NCBI GenBank assembly: GCA_020426505.1
Contig: JAGQPX010000005.1
Coordinates: 45,799-109,798, forward strand
Length of the DNA stretch: 64,000 nt
Direction of reading: 5' to 3'
Source: Planctomycetaceae bacterium
GTDB lineage: Bacteria; Planctomycetota; Planctomycetia; Planctomycetales; Planctomycetaceae
The stretch's first letter is position 1. Each line of letters opens with the position of its first letter. The notes beneath the pieces were generated by a model. The model was not told the DNA's origin and made no database searches. It saw only the letters and a list, made by a program, of their open reading frames with translations. Shown here piece after piece: positions 44,547-54,639 of the stretch. Position numbers and translations under genes: made by a program.

Positions 44547-46726
44547 AGGAGTTGCCTGTACTCTCCGCTCCACCGTCGCTGGCAGCATCTTCGAACGCGG
44601 GCGTCCGGGAAGTCGCGCTGATTGGCAACCCCAATGCGGGAAAGACGACTCTTTTTAATGCCCTGACCGGGTTGCGTGCCAAGACGGCCAACTTCCCGGG
44701 CATCACGGTGGATGTTCGCAAGGGACGACTCTCGCTGCCGGAAGAGACGGTCGAGCTTGTCGACCTGCCGGGATTGTACGGTCTCGATGCCCTCAGTCCG
44801 GAGGAGATGGTGGCGGAGGCATTCCTGCGAGGGGATGTCATCGGCGCAAAAGTCCCGGATGTCGTACTGCTTGTGCTCGACGCCACCAACCTGTCACGGA
44901 ACCTCTTTCTCGCCAGTGAGGTCTTGGAACTGAAACTGCCCACAATCGTCGCACTCAACCTGATCGATGCAGCGAATGCGGCGGGCATCTCGATTGACGT
45001 TGAACGTCTGTCAACGGAACTCGGCTGCCCAATCGTGCCGGTCAGTGCCCGGACAGGCGAGGGACTCGACAAACTCCGGCTGACGTTGGAAGAGTTACTG
45101 ACAGACCGACAGGGGGCGACCACACAGATGCATCCCTCGTGCACAACCGGCTGCGAGGGATGCGAGTTCGCTGCGAGGTATGATTGGGCCAACCAGGTTG
45201 TTGGCGAGTCAGTGAAGTCGCCGAGCGATCTTGGCCAGACAACTGCACGCGTCGATCGCTGGCTGACAAATCCGTTTGTTGGCATCGCCGCATTCGTCGC
45301 TGTGATGCTGGGCGTCTTCTATCTGATCTTCGCGCTGGCCGACGTGCCCATGACGCTGATCGACGAAGGCTTCGCGAGGATCGGCAATGCCGTCGATGCG
45401 ATCCTGCCAGACAGGGTCACCTCACGACCGACGTGGATGGCCTCTATTTTCGCCAGTGTCATGGCGGTGTTCGCCATCGGCTATCGCCTGCAAAAGGCTC
45501 GCTGGAGCGTGCTGAACACTTTCGCCGCAATCGGATTCGCCGCAGTCATCGCGCTGCTTCCTGTTGAAGACTTTCAGAGCCTGTTGATCAACGGCGTCAT
45601 CGCAGGTGTGGGTGGAGTCGTTGTGTTTCTGCCGCAGATCTGCATCCTGTTTTTCTTCATCTCACTCCTCGAAGACAGCGGGTACATGGCCAGAGCCGCA
45701 TTCGTGATGGAGCGATTGATGCGGGCGGTCGGCTTGCCGGGCAAAGCGTTTGTGCCGATGCTCTCGGCTCATGCGTGTGCGATCCCCGGCATTATGGCAA
45801 CTCGTGTAATCGAGAACCGTCGTGATCGGCTGGTGACGATCATCGTCCTCCCACTGCTGACCTGCTCAGCCCGTCTGCCGGTCTACACGATGGTCGCAGC
45901 TCTGCTGTTCACCGGCACACCGGCAACCGGGGCGATCGTGTTCGTGGGGGCGTACGTGCTTGGTGTCGGTGCCGCTTTGTCGACATCATGGGTACTTAAG
46001 AAGTCGCTCCTCCGCGGCGAAGCTGAGCCGCTCGTACTCGAACTCCCCCCTTATCGCAGACCTTCCCTGCGAAATGCCCTGCTGACGGTCCTCGATCGTG
46101 CCACGATCTTCCTCAAGAAAGCGGGCACCGTCATCCTGCTGATCTCGGTTGTCCTGTGGGCGATGGCGACGTACCCGAAGCTTCCGGAGGATCAATTCCC
46201 CGCTGCGGTTGCCGATTTGCAGACGGAAGCAGAGACCACACAGGATGAAACGCTCGCCGAGGCGCTCCTCGTCGAGGCGGACCACCTGGCGGCTCGTGAG
46301 CAGTTGGAGTATTCGTTTGCAGGCCGACTTGGCCGGGCAGTCCAGCCTGTCTTCGCGCCGCTCGGCTTCGACTGGCGAATCAACGTCGGAGTGATCAGTT
46401 CGTTCGCTGCACGCGAAGTCGTCGTGTCGACACTCTCCATCATGTATGGACTCGGCGAAGAGGGAGCCGAGGAAGACACCCAACTGGTGAAGACCCTGCA
46501 TCGTCAAACACACGACGATGGCAGGCCCGTCTTTACGACGGCGACTTGTCTGAGTCTGCTGGTGTTCTATGTGCTGGCAATGCAGTGCCTGCCGACTCAG
46601 GTCGTGACCAGCCGCGAGACAGGCTCGTGGAAGTGGGCCATATTCCAACTGGTCTACATGACACTGCTCGCCTACTCCGCGTCACTGATCGTCTACCAAG
46701 GTGCCCACGCGATGGGCATCAGTTGA
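44543..46726 (+). CDS. feoB: FeoB ferrous iron transporter with GTPase domain
   Basis: The 727-residue protein begins with a G domain. G1 is GNPNAGKTT at residues 28-36, G3 is DLPGLYGLDAL near 73-83, G4 is LNLIDAA near 136 and G5 is PVSARTGEGL near 165. A Cys-rich stretch (CTTGCEGCEF near 200) follows, then a membrane domain of about 10 segments with two Gate-type repeats, including MLSAHACAIPGIMATRVIENRRDR near 405-430. It imports Fe(II) with GTP-dependent gating. The translational overlap with feoA (ATGA) and the shared strand give a feoAB operon; no feoC was seen. A weak insertion (residues about 550-590, acidic) lies between the last membrane segments. Confidence 0.95.
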   Translation: MKELPVLSAPPSLAASSNAGVREVALIGNPNAGKTTLFNALTGLRAKTANFPGITVDVRKGRLSLPEETVELVDLPGLYGLDALSPEEMVAEAFLRGDVIGAKVPDVVLLVLDATNLSRNLFLASEVLELKLPTIVALNLIDAANAAGISIDVERLSTELGCPIVPVSARTGEGLDKLRLTLEELLTDRQGATTQMHPSCTTGCEGCEFAARYDWANQVVGESVKSPSDLGQTTARVDRWLTNPFVGIAAFVAVMLGVFYLIFALADVPMTLIDEGFARIGNAVDAILPDRVTSRPTWMASIFASVMAVFAIGYRLQKARWSVLNTFAAIGFAAVIALLPVEDFQSLLINGVIAGVGGVVVFLPQICILFFFISLLEDSGYMARAAFVMERLMRAVGLPGKAFVPMLSAHACAIPGIMATRVIENRRDRLVTIIVLPLLTCSARLPVYTMVAALLFTGTPATGAIVFVGAYVLGVGAALSTSWVLKKSLLRGEAEPLVLELPPYRRPSLRNALLTVLDRATIFLKKAGTVILLISVVLWAMATYPKLPEDQFPAAVADLQTEAETTQDETLAEALLVEADHLAAREQLEYSFAGRLGRAVQPVFAPLGFDWRINVGVISSFAAREVVVSTLSIMYGLGEEGAEEDTQLVKTLHRQTHDDGRPVFTTATCLSLLVFYVLAMQCLPTQVVTSRETGSWKWAIFQLVYMTLLAYSASLIVYQGAHAMGIS

Positions 46727-46884
46727 GACCTCAAGAGTGATCATGAGATCGTCTCCGTTCACCCTGACGCCAGACTGACCTGTGTGGTAGGCTAGCCCTC
46801 CGGTGAAGCAACCAATAACCTCGATGATCGCTCGACGAGCCGATCTGATCGTGTTTCGAGATTGTATTTTCCAAGACGTGCACT

Positions 46885-46947
46885 AGCCGCTCCCGTCAGG
46901 AAGCGGAACGGGATGAGGCGTGCTTCCGCTTCCTGACGGTCGCGGCT
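46885..46947. repeat. Long hairpin repeat (REP-like), 24-bp arms
   Basis: The left arm at 46885-46908 (AGCCGCTCCCGTCAGGAAGC and the next four bases) faces the right arm at 46924-46947. They are complementary over 6 + 16 bp with a single 2-nt mismatch (TC versus GA in the reverse complement); the loop is 15 nt. No T-run follows, so it is not an obvious terminator of feoB despite lying about 160 bp after it. It is a candidate REP-type element. Confidence 0.65.
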
Positions 46948-47030
46948 GGTTAAGCAAACTGCAAGTCGAAAGCTGACAGATCATGAGAAGCTTCATTCTG
47001 CGTATCATCGCTGTGTGAGAAGGAATCAAA

Positions 47031-48467
47031 ATGCTCGAAATACCAGTCATCCGTTGGGGACAGCCGTACGAGTCAATGGAGCGGCAGCCGGTCGTTCATT
47101 TTGAGACCGGTGAGGAACTAGCCAGCGTCCATCAGGCGAACGGCGGCCTGATCAAGATGGACATGCGAAAGGCAAAAAAGGCCCGCGACATCCTGAGGCA
47201 GATCTCGATCGACGACCTCTGTGGTATGTGCGAGAAAGCGGCCGATCTCTATATGGAGGCCGAACTGCCGCTGGGAAGTGGAACGCAGTCGCCTCAGGAG
47301 TTCTGCACGATGCAGTCGGCAACGACCGGCCTTCCCGAGCATATGTGTGCCGGCAACATGCGGAAGAACGCCTTCGTGCTCAGGCACATGCGCGACGTGC
47401 TCGCCGCTCTGACCCGTGACCTGCCGTTCGACATTCTCAGCAACGGTTACGGCAAAGAGTCCCGCGATGTGATGATGAGCTATCAGGCAAACACGCCTGT
47501 CGTCGGGATGGTGCTGCCGTCCAACTCGCCCGGCGTGCATACCCTGTGGATGCCCGTGATCCCGCTCCAGATTGGACTCGTCCTCAAGCCGGGACCGCAG
47601 GAGCCATGGACGCCATACCGCATGTTCGAGGCATTCGCTCAAGCTGGCGTGCCACGTGAGGTCATCTCGATCTATCCCGGCGGCCCCGAATGCGGAGCAG
47701 CCGTGCTGGAGACATGCGAGCGAGCCATGATCTTCGGCGGACTGCCGACGGTCGAACAGTATCACGGCAACCCTCGCGTACAGGCCCACGGACCCGGATT
47801 CTCGAAAATCCTGCTCGGCGATGACAAGGTCGATCAGTGGGAAGACTATCTCGACTTGATGGTCGACTCGATCTACGTCAACAGTGGTCGCAGCTGCATC
47901 TCCTGTTCGGGCGTCTGGGCCAGTCGTCACACGGAGGAGATCGCAGATGCACTTGCCCAACGGCTGGGGCCGATTGCTCCGAAGCCGATGGGCGATCCGG
48001 ATGCGGGTCTTGCCGCCTTCACGATCCCCGGTGCTGCGGAAGCCATGAACGGTCAGATCGAGGACCTGCTCAGCGAGCCCGGAGTGACCGAGGTGACCGC
48101 GAAGTATCGTGACGGCGATCGCCTCGTGCAGAAGGATTCACACGACTTCCTCCGCCCGACGATCATCCACTGCGATTCGACCGAACCGACACTGGCGAAC
48201 ACCGAGTACATGTTCCCTTTCGCATCGGTCGTACAGTGTCCGCAAGAGGAAATGCTCAAGCAGATCGGCACAACCCTCGTCGGCAGTTGTTACACCGAGG
48301 ACGAAGCGTGGTCACAACAACTGCTCGATGCGACCAACATCGACCGCTTGAACATCGGCCCGGTGAAGACGATTCAGCTCAACTGGTTGCAACCACACGA
48401 AGGAAACATCATTGAGTTCCTGTACCGCAACCGAGCCTTCCAGAACTCACCGCCGCCGGCTCATTGA
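47031..48467 (+). CDS. Aldehyde dehydrogenase-fold protein with atypical active site
   Basis: AAGGA six bases upstream supports the start. The 478-residue protein aligns with the aldehyde dehydrogenase fold through VVGMVLPSNSPGVHTLWMPVIPL near 160-182, LKPGPQEPWTPYRMFEAFAQAG near 188-209 and SIYVNSGRSCISCSGV near 280-296, where C289 fits the catalytic cysteine. The usual glutamate-containing ELGGK motif is replaced: the equivalent region reads AHGPG at 252-256. This resembles CoA-acylating ALDHs or LuxC-type reductases, which lack that glutamate. It may form or reduce an acyl-CoA/aldehyde. It converges on squalene-hopene cyclase with a 23-bp gap. A link to hopanoid or lipid metabolism is a guess from position. 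Confidence 0.82.
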   Translation: MLEIPVIRWGQPYESMERQPVVHFETGEELASVHQANGGLIKMDMRKAKKARDILRQISIDDLCGMCEKAADLYMEAELPLGSGTQSPQEFCTMQSATTGLPEHMCAGNMRKNAFVLRHMRDVLAALTRDLPFDILSNGYGKESRDVMMSYQANTPVVGMVLPSNSPGVHTLWMPVIPLQIGLVLKPGPQEPWTPYRMFEAFAQAGVPREVISIYPGGPECGAAVLETCERAMIFGGLPTVEQYHGNPRVQAHGPGFSKILLGDDKVDQWEDYLDLMVDSIYVNSGRSCISCSGVWASRHTEEIADALAQRLGPIAPKPMGDPDAGLAAFTIPGAAEAMNGQIEDLLSEPGVTEVTAKYRDGDRLVQKDSHDFLRPTIIHCDSTEPTLANTEYMFPFASVVQCPQEEMLKQIGTTLVGSCYTEDEAWSQQLLDATNIDRLNIGPVKTIQLNWLQPHEGNIIEFLYRNRAFQNSPPPAH

Positions 48468-48490
48468 GTCGCCCAGCAGTACAATTACAT

Positions 48491-50617
48491 TCAAAGCGGC
48501 GAGGCGAGTCTCTCGTAACGGGCGAGGGCCATCAGCGGGAAATAGAGCCGGTACATGTGATAGCGGAGGTAGAACACTCGCGGGAATCCGGTCCCAGTGA
48601 ACTGCTCTTCGTCCCATGTGCCGTCTTCGTTCTGGGTTGTCACGAGATAGTCGATCCCACATCGGACGGCGTCCGTATCGACATCGCCAGCCGCCATCAG
48701 TCCCATCACGGCCCAGGCAGTTTGCGAAGCGGTCGTTTCCCCCTGCCCACGAAGTTCGGGTGAGTCGTACGAAGCGGGGGTCTCTCCCCATCCGCCATTC
48801 TGTTGTTGATAGGACTTCAGCCAGTCGGCGGCCTTGCGAATGCGCGGGTCGCTCGTTGCGATGCCGATCTCCCGCAGCCCGACGATCACCTGCCAGGTTC
48901 CGTAGATATAGTTCACCCCCCAGCGTCCGTACCAGCAATGATCACGCTCCTGATCGTTCCACACGAAATCGATCGCCCGACGAATGACCGCATGATCGGC
49001 ATCGATGCCCAGCACGCCGAACATTTCCAGCGTGCGGGCCGTGATGTCAGCCGTTGGAGGATCGATCATCGCGTTGTGGTCAGCGAACGGAACTCGCGTG
49101 AGCAACTCACGATCGTTGTCCGCATCGAAGGCTCCCCATCCTCCGTTTCGACTCTGCATTGCGAGAACCCAGCGAACGCCCCGTTGCATGGCCGCCAACA
49201 TGGGCCGCATCCGTTCGATGTCGGCAACAGCACGGAGAGCGTCCGTCGATTCACCCGTGACAATCGCCCGCAACTCAGCGTTCGACGTGTGGCCCTGAGG
49301 ACCGGTTGGAGCGAGTGACGCCTTCCATGATCGATGCCGTTGTCCCGGCAAGCAGCGAGCGAGCGCCATCGTCACCATGATGGTGTCGTCAATGTCAGGA
49401 TAGAACTCATTGTTGAACTCAAAGAACCATCCGCCCGGCTCCAGTTCAGGATGGTTGACCGACCAGTCTCCACGCTCGCGGACCTCTTGCGAGAGCAGCC
49501 AGTCGACCGCTTTGCGAATGGCAGGATGATCGCTCGGCACATCGGCCTCCCGCAGTGCGATCGTCGCGATGGCCGTGTCCCACACAGGCGAACGACATGG
49601 TTCCAATCGGACTGTGTCGTCTTCACGAATCATCAACTTGTCCAGCTCGGCCAGTTGCTGTTGAACCAACGGCGAGTCTTCCTCGTGGCCGAGACATCGA
49701 AGGGCAACAATGCTCCAAACGATCGGCGGAAAGATTGCTCCGAGTCCGTCACTCTTAGCGAAGCGTTCCAGCATCCACTCGGTTGCTTTGCGGACAGCGA
49801 GCCTGCGGAAGGGCATGATGTGGCACGACTCCAAGGCTTTCCACATGCGGTCGCCAAATCGAAACAGCTTGCTCCAATTGATGAGTGTCCGCATTGAGAG
49901 GTCGTCTAGCTGCTCCGAATCCGGCATCGTGACCGGAAGTTCTTCGGGAGAGTTGACGAACAGCTCTCGGATGCTCATGTCGTCAGTGAGTTCGCGAACC
50001 GGCTGATGAGCCCACAGCAGACTCAACGGTACGACGATCGTCCGCGACCATGCCGACATTTCGTAGATGTTGAACGGCATCCACGTAGGCAGCAGCGTTA
50101 ATTCGGGAGGGACGACCGGGCATTGGCGATAAGCAATCTGCCCCAACAGAGCCAGATAATAGCGGGTGAAGCTGTTCACCTTCTCGGCTCCGCCGGCGGA
50201 GAGAATGGCGTGCCTCGCCCGGGACATCTCCTCCGACGCCGGATCGTGCCCGGTGAGCTTCATCGCAAAGTACGCCTTCACCGAGACGCTCATCTCCAGC
50301 GGTCCGCCGGGATACTGGCTCCAGCCACCTTCCGGTCGCTGTTGTCGTCGGATGTACTCCGCAGCCTGCTTGGCAACGTCGGAGCCTTCGCGGTTCATCC
50401 ACGCCAGGAGAAGGATGTACTCCGACTCGAGTATGGTGTCTCCCTGGAGTTCACCGAGCCAGTACCCCTCGTCGTTCTGTTGAGCAAGTAGAAGGTCGCG
50501 TGTCCTGCGAACTGCCTCATCGACCGCCTGTGGAGCGTGCGACTGGTGGGGGTGAAGGACGTCTGTGTGCGCACCATCGAAGCGGACGCGTCCTTGCGAA
50601 AGACGGCTGGAACTCAT
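48491..50617 (-). CDS. shc: Squalene-hopene cyclase
   Basis: The start at 50617 has GAGGA six bases upstream; a longer frame to 50677 lacks one. The product is 708 residues. The catalytic acid motif is D408-I-D410-D411 in FYPDIDDTIMV, the protonating DxDD of squalene-hopene cyclases. QW-type repeats are visible, such as QRPEGGWSQYPGG near 70, QSRNGGWGAFDADND near 480, QQQNGGWGETPASYD near 620 and QNEDGTWDEEQFTG near 670. It cyclises squalene to hopene and hopanol at the membrane. No squalene-forming gene (hpnCDE or sqs) lies in the window, so the pathway is split. It converges with the atypical aldehyde dehydrogenase-fold gene. Confidence 0.95.
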   Translation of the reverse strand: MSSSRLSQGRVRFDGAHTDVLHPHQSHAPQAVDEAVRRTRDLLLAQQNDEGYWLGELQGDTILESEYILLLAWMNREGSDVAKQAAEYIRRQQRPEGGWSQYPGGPLEMSVSVKAYFAMKLTGHDPASEEMSRARHAILSAGGAEKVNSFTRYYLALLGQIAYRQCPVVPPELTLLPTWMPFNIYEMSAWSRTIVVPLSLLWAHQPVRELTDDMSIRELFVNSPEELPVTMPDSEQLDDLSMRTLINWSKLFRFGDRMWKALESCHIMPFRRLAVRKATEWMLERFAKSDGLGAIFPPIVWSIVALRCLGHEEDSPLVQQQLAELDKLMIREDDTVRLEPCRSPVWDTAIATIALREADVPSDHPAIRKAVDWLLSQEVRERGDWSVNHPELEPGGWFFEFNNEFYPDIDDTIMVTMALARCLPGQRHRSWKASLAPTGPQGHTSNAELRAIVTGESTDALRAVADIERMRPMLAAMQRGVRWVLAMQSRNGGWGAFDADNDRELLTRVPFADHNAMIDPPTADITARTLEMFGVLGIDADHAVIRRAIDFVWNDQERDHCWYGRWGVNYIYGTWQVIVGLREIGIATSDPRIRKAADWLKSYQQQNGGWGETPASYDSPELRGQGETTASQTAWAVMGLMAAGDVDTDAVRCGIDYLVTTQNEDGTWDEEQFTGTGFPRVFYLRYHMYRLYFPLMALARYERLASPL

Positions 50618-50806
50618 TTCCGGTCCTCGGTCTGCCCGCAAAATGCGAGATAAACAGGGGCGAGCATCGATGCTCAAAACTTCTTACTCACGGCCAGAGC
50701 GAATGTTAGGGCGATTCATTCCTTTCAGGCAAGATCAATCATCGAGTGAATGCTTCACAAATTGCCTTAAGAACCCATTATGGGATTTGACCTTCCGATT
50801 CACGGC

Positions 50807-53800
50807 TTAGCGCGGCGGTGCCCCGCCTTCCGGAAACCGCAGATAGTCGATGCCGACCATGTAAAGCGGCTTGGCTTGCGGATTGGTGCCAACGATCTCA
50901 AGCGTGAGAGTGTGTTTGCCCGGCGAAAGCTCGCGCGGGTTGAAGCTCAGAACGCCCGTGGTCTCGACTCTGCGGGAGTAGAGATCGACCGGGTCGCCGA
51001 GCGGTTCGCCGTCGAGATGGAGTTGCACGACACCATAATCGAACGCGCGGGTCAGCTGGAACTCGGGGGTCAGCAGTCCGCCGTGCTCCAATTCAAACTC
51101 CAGTTCCAATTCGTCGCCCGGCTGGGCATCGGTCCACCACAAATGATCATCATCACTCCAGCGATCCGCGGTGAACTCCGTCATCACCTGTCGCCGGACA
51201 TTGCCGGCCGTCTTGCGGGCGACCGACAGTGTGTGTGCCTCAATGGCTCCCTCGACTTTGCCGGTTGACTCATCAATGGAAGCCTGTGGGCCACGGAGGG
51301 GGACCTGGGATGGACTCGCCAGATAAGCGACGAGGTCTCGCACATCGTCTGAGGACAGCTGCTCCAATAGACGCTCAGGCATCATTGACTGCTCGGAGAG
51401 CTTGCGATCGTCAATGTCCGCGAGAGGCACCACGATCGTGTCGTTGATCGTCCGCAGCGTCACGGCACTATCAGTCTCTTTCTGCACGAGGCCCGTCACG
51501 ACACGTCCATCGTTGGTGATGATTACGGTCTGCCGGTAGTCCTTGCCCAGCACAGCACTCGGGTCGACGACATTCTGGAGCACGTAGTCAAGGTTGGCCC
51601 GGTTGGAGCCAGTGAGGTCCGGGGCGATCTTCTCGCCTGAACCGAACAGGGTGTGGCACGTGGCACACGTTTTGGCGAAGACCATGCGGCCATGCCCCAC
51701 ATCAGCCCGACGCAGTGCATTGCGGTCGAGCGACTTCTTCAGCTGGCTGATCAATGCCTGCTTGTCGGCGGACGTTTCCCGGATTGATCCCCAGACCTCA
51801 CCGATCCGCGCTCGCAACTGCTCGTCATCGAGTTGCAACATCTGTTGGACATTAAATGCGTGCAAATCTGTGCGAGGCACACGTCCTTCGTCAATCGCGG
51901 TCAGCAGAGCGTTCGCGGAGCCACGTCGTCCAGTGAGTGTCGCAATCGCGTCTCTTTTTTCTGAAGCGGTCAACTTCGAGTAGCGAGAGAGGATGGCGGG
52001 AGAGATGGACGGCCCATCATGAGCAGCCAATGCTCGAAGTGCACCGCCTCGCAGTTCGGCCTCATCAAGGGCTGCGATCAAACTGTCGGTCGCACCTGCG
52101 TCCCGACCTCGCACCAGAATTTCCATCGCCTGATGCCGCTTTGCAAGGTCAGCCGACGCGTCCGCCAACACCTCACGCATCTTTGGGAAAACCCGTTTGT
52201 CGCCAAAGGTGACGGCCATCTGATCCGCCAGATGTGCGACGTCTGACACTTTGCACTCCGCCAACTGTTCGTAAGCATCACCCCACTCCTGGGGCATTGG
52301 GATGTCGACACGCCCCTCGAATGCTTTCTGCATCTGCTGCAGGATCATGAATCGCTCGGAGTCATCCTCCGTTGTTGCCAGTTTGGCCACCAGCGGACCA
52401 AGTGATCCGTCTTCCGACGCAGCCCGACGAACGATGAACTCACGCAGGAGGGGAATCCTGGACTCATCGGCCAGTTGCAATGCTCGCTCAGCGTCGGCGG
52501 GAACGAGTGGCTCGATGGCGTACCAGTCCATCAGCGGCAGGTTATGGTCACTCGCGTCCTCGCCGTGCATGGCCAGTGCAGTCGCGATGTCCCAGCGCTG
52601 GTTGTGCGGTGTCCGCAGTAGTGCCGATGCGACGTACAGCCTCACCACGGGTGACGGGTCACTCTGTGCCATCGAGAGCATGTCTGCGACGGTTCGCTCA
52701 TTCGGAGCATCATCTTCGAGTTCGAGTTGCAACGTCCATGCACGGACATACTCGTTGCCGTGCGCGCGAAGAGAATGGAGTTGGTCGGAGGTCAAATGGC
52801 CAATCGTGTGCAACGTCCACATGGCTCGCAGAACACGCGCCTCGTCTGTCGCCGTGGACATCATTTCGGTGAGGTGGTCGACAGCCGTTGCATCGAGCTG
52901 GCGAGTCGCGGCTCGTTCCTGCAGCAGACGTCGTGAGGTGCGAACGTGCCAGTCGTTCGGGTGGGAATGCAGCTCCGCCAGTTCCCGATCTGACATGGCT
53001 CTCACATCGACGACGGTTCGTTCCGGGTCGCCGTAGGAGATGTTGTAGATGCGACCGTTGGTGCGGTCCCAGATTTCCGGTTGATTGCGATGGCACGCGT
53101 TGGGGTCGTACCAGTCGAGGGACCAGACGGTGCCGTCTGGCCCGTACCGCAGGCCGATGCCCCGAAACCAGCGATCGTTGGCCAGCATCAGGTCCGGGCC
53201 GCGATCTCCCACGTAGCCCGAGCCTTCATGCTTGACGAGGTCTTCGTTGATGCGGTTGCCGTGGATGTTGTGCATGAACACCTGATTGCGGTATCGCTCC
53301 GGGAAGTTGTCACCCAGATAGACCATTGCTCCACAGTGCGCATGACCGCCGCCGGCAGCAAGTGTGTCAGTGGGCGTGTTCGGCTCGTTGCCCCACCAAG
53401 CGTGGTCGCGGATGTCGCCGACGTAGTGACGATGTTTGGCGATCGTCTTGATGTCATCGAAAACATATGGGTTGAAGTGCTGGCCTCCCTGCCGGTGGTA
53501 GCGTCCCCCTTGAATCATGTGCCACAAGTGAGGAATCACGCACGCCGTGATGAAGGCTTGTCCCTGATCGTTGAAGTCGACACCCCACGGGTTGCTGGTG
53601 CCTCGTGCGAACACATCGAACTCATGCTTGATGGGATGATATCGCCAGACGCCCGCGTTGAGCGGGATGCGATCATCGTCAGCAGTGCCCGGCTTACCGA
53701 CCTTGGAATGCGTGAACACGCCATGACAGCCGTACAGCCATCCGTCCGGGCCCCAGATGAACGAATTGAGAGTCTCGTGCGTGTCCTGATAGCCGAAGCC

Positions 53801-54328
53801 ATCAAGTAGGACTTCCGGCTCCGCATCCGGTACGTCATCACCGTTGCGATCGGGAATGAACAGCAGATACGGAGCTGCCCCAACGTACACGCCGCCGAAA
53901 CCGACTTCGATCCCGCTGACGAGGTTGAGTCCCTCGATGAACACCTTACGGGAATCGAGCGTCCCGTCCTGGTTCGTGTCTTCCAGAATGATGAGCTTGT
54001 CACGGCCTTCGCCTTCCGGAGCTCGCTGGGGGTACGTGTGAGCTTCTGCGACCCACAGTCGGCCTCGCTCGTCGATCGTGAACGCGATCGGTTGATGGAC
54101 TTGCGGCTCCCCTGCACCCAGTGTGACGCGAAACCCTTCCGGCACCGACATGTTCACAGCCGCTTCGACCGGATGAAGTCCCGACGCCAGAGGACGCACC
54201 GGTTGCGGAAGTTCGACTTTCGTAAAACTCGCTGCGACGCTCTGATCCGATTCGTCCGCCGCATTGATATGCTGAAAGACCAAACCAAGCAGCAGGATTG
54301 GCCACAATCCACGAACATCGAATGTCAT
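50807..54328 (-). CDS. Secreted propeller-HEAT-cytochrome c protein (PVC-type heme-binding)
   Basis: This 1173-residue protein has a signal peptide (MTFDVRGLWPILLLGLVFQHINA). Residues about 50-430 form a sorbosone/glucose dehydrogenase-like propeller (membrane-bound dehydrogenase domain) with EDTNQDGTLDSRKVF and DRNGDDVPDAEPEVLLDGFG. Helical HEAT-like repeats fill about 455-860. A cytochrome c domain has C888-AT-C891-H892 and the conserved following LFGSGEKIAPDLTGSNRANLDYVLQNVVDP. Residues about 1030-1165 form a beta-sandwich, CBM-like. This domain order is a hallmark of planctomycetes and relatives (PVC group). It is likely a periplasmic oxidoreductase for sugars or alcohols; the substrate is unknown. 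It lies alone, about 190 bp upstream of the squalene-hopene cyclase gene. Confidence 0.92.
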   Translation of the reverse strand: MTFDVRGLWPILLLGLVFQHINAADESDQSVAASFTKVELPQPVRPLASGLHPVEAAVNMSVPEGFRVTLGAGEPQVHQPIAFTIDERGRLWVAEAHTYPQRAPEGEGRDKLIILEDTNQDGTLDSRKVFIEGLNLVSGIEVGFGGVYVGAAPYLLFIPDRNGDDVPDAEPEVLLDGFGYQDTHETLNSFIWGPDGWLYGCHGVFTHSKVGKPGTADDDRIPLNAGVWRYHPIKHEFDVFARGTSNPWGVDFNDQGQAFITACVIPHLWHMIQGGRYHRQGGQHFNPYVFDDIKTIAKHRHYVGDIRDHAWWGNEPNTPTDTLAAGGGHAHCGAMVYLGDNFPERYRNQVFMHNIHGNRINEDLVKHEGSGYVGDRGPDLMLANDRWFRGIGLRYGPDGTVWSLDWYDPNACHRNQPEIWDRTNGRIYNISYGDPERTVVDVRAMSDRELAELHSHPNDWHVRTSRRLLQERAATRQLDATAVDHLTEMMSTATDEARVLRAMWTLHTIGHLTSDQLHSLRAHGNEYVRAWTLQLELEDDAPNERTVADMLSMAQSDPSPVVRLYVASALLRTPHNQRWDIATALAMHGEDASDHNLPLMDWYAIEPLVPADAERALQLADESRIPLLREFIVRRAASEDGSLGPLVAKLATTEDDSERFMILQQMQKAFEGRVDIPMPQEWGDAYEQLAECKVSDVAHLADQMAVTFGDKRVFPKMREVLADASADLAKRHQAMEILVRGRDAGATDSLIAALDEAELRGGALRALAAHDGPSISPAILSRYSKLTASEKRDAIATLTGRRGSANALLTAIDEGRVPRTDLHAFNVQQMLQLDDEQLRARIGEVWGSIRETSADKQALISQLKKSLDRNALRRADVGHGRMVFAKTCATCHTLFGSGEKIAPDLTGSNRANLDYVLQNVVDPSAVLGKDYRQTVIITNDGRVVTGLVQKETDSAVTLRTINDTIVVPLADIDDRKLSEQSMMPERLLEQLSSDDVRDLVAYLASPSQVPLRGPQASIDESTGKVEGAIEAHTLSVARKTAGNVRRQVMTEFTADRWSDDDHLWWTDAQPGDELELEFELEHGGLLTPEFQLTRAFDYGVVQLHLDGEPLGDPVDLYSRRVETTGVLSFNPRELSPGKHTLTLEIVGTNPQAKPLYMVGIDYLRFPEGGAPPR

Positions 54329-54544
54329 CGATATCTTCTCATTGGGGCTGAAGAGTTCCGGGAGGTGTTTGAATATTTGCCTATTATGTCAGACGAACGT
54401 ACTGAGTGCATGTCTGGATGATTTCAACAAAGTCGACTCGATTTCGGTGTTCCCCCGCGTCGCACTCACGCCGCTTCTCAATCGTGGGAATTCGCAATAA
54501 CGTAGGCGAATGAGGAATGCAGAGGCCTTGCTCCCCCCCTAAAC

Positions 54545-54600
54545 TCGGTTGACGTGAATCGAAAAAACCTTCACAGTCCGGGTGTCGTCAACCGATTTTT
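54545..54600 (+). terminator. Intrinsic-terminator-like hairpin before a small membrane gene
   Basis: TCGGTTGACG at 54545-54554 pairs perfectly with CGTCAACCGA at 54586-54595 around a 31-nt loop, followed by TTTTTAA. It reads in the plus direction, but the nearest upstream gene is on the minus strand. It may therefore end a small RNA or act as an attenuator for the gene starting at 54640. Confidence 0.5.
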
Positions 54601-54639
54601 AACTCAATGCATCGACCCCACGCGTGTCAGGGTTTTCCC

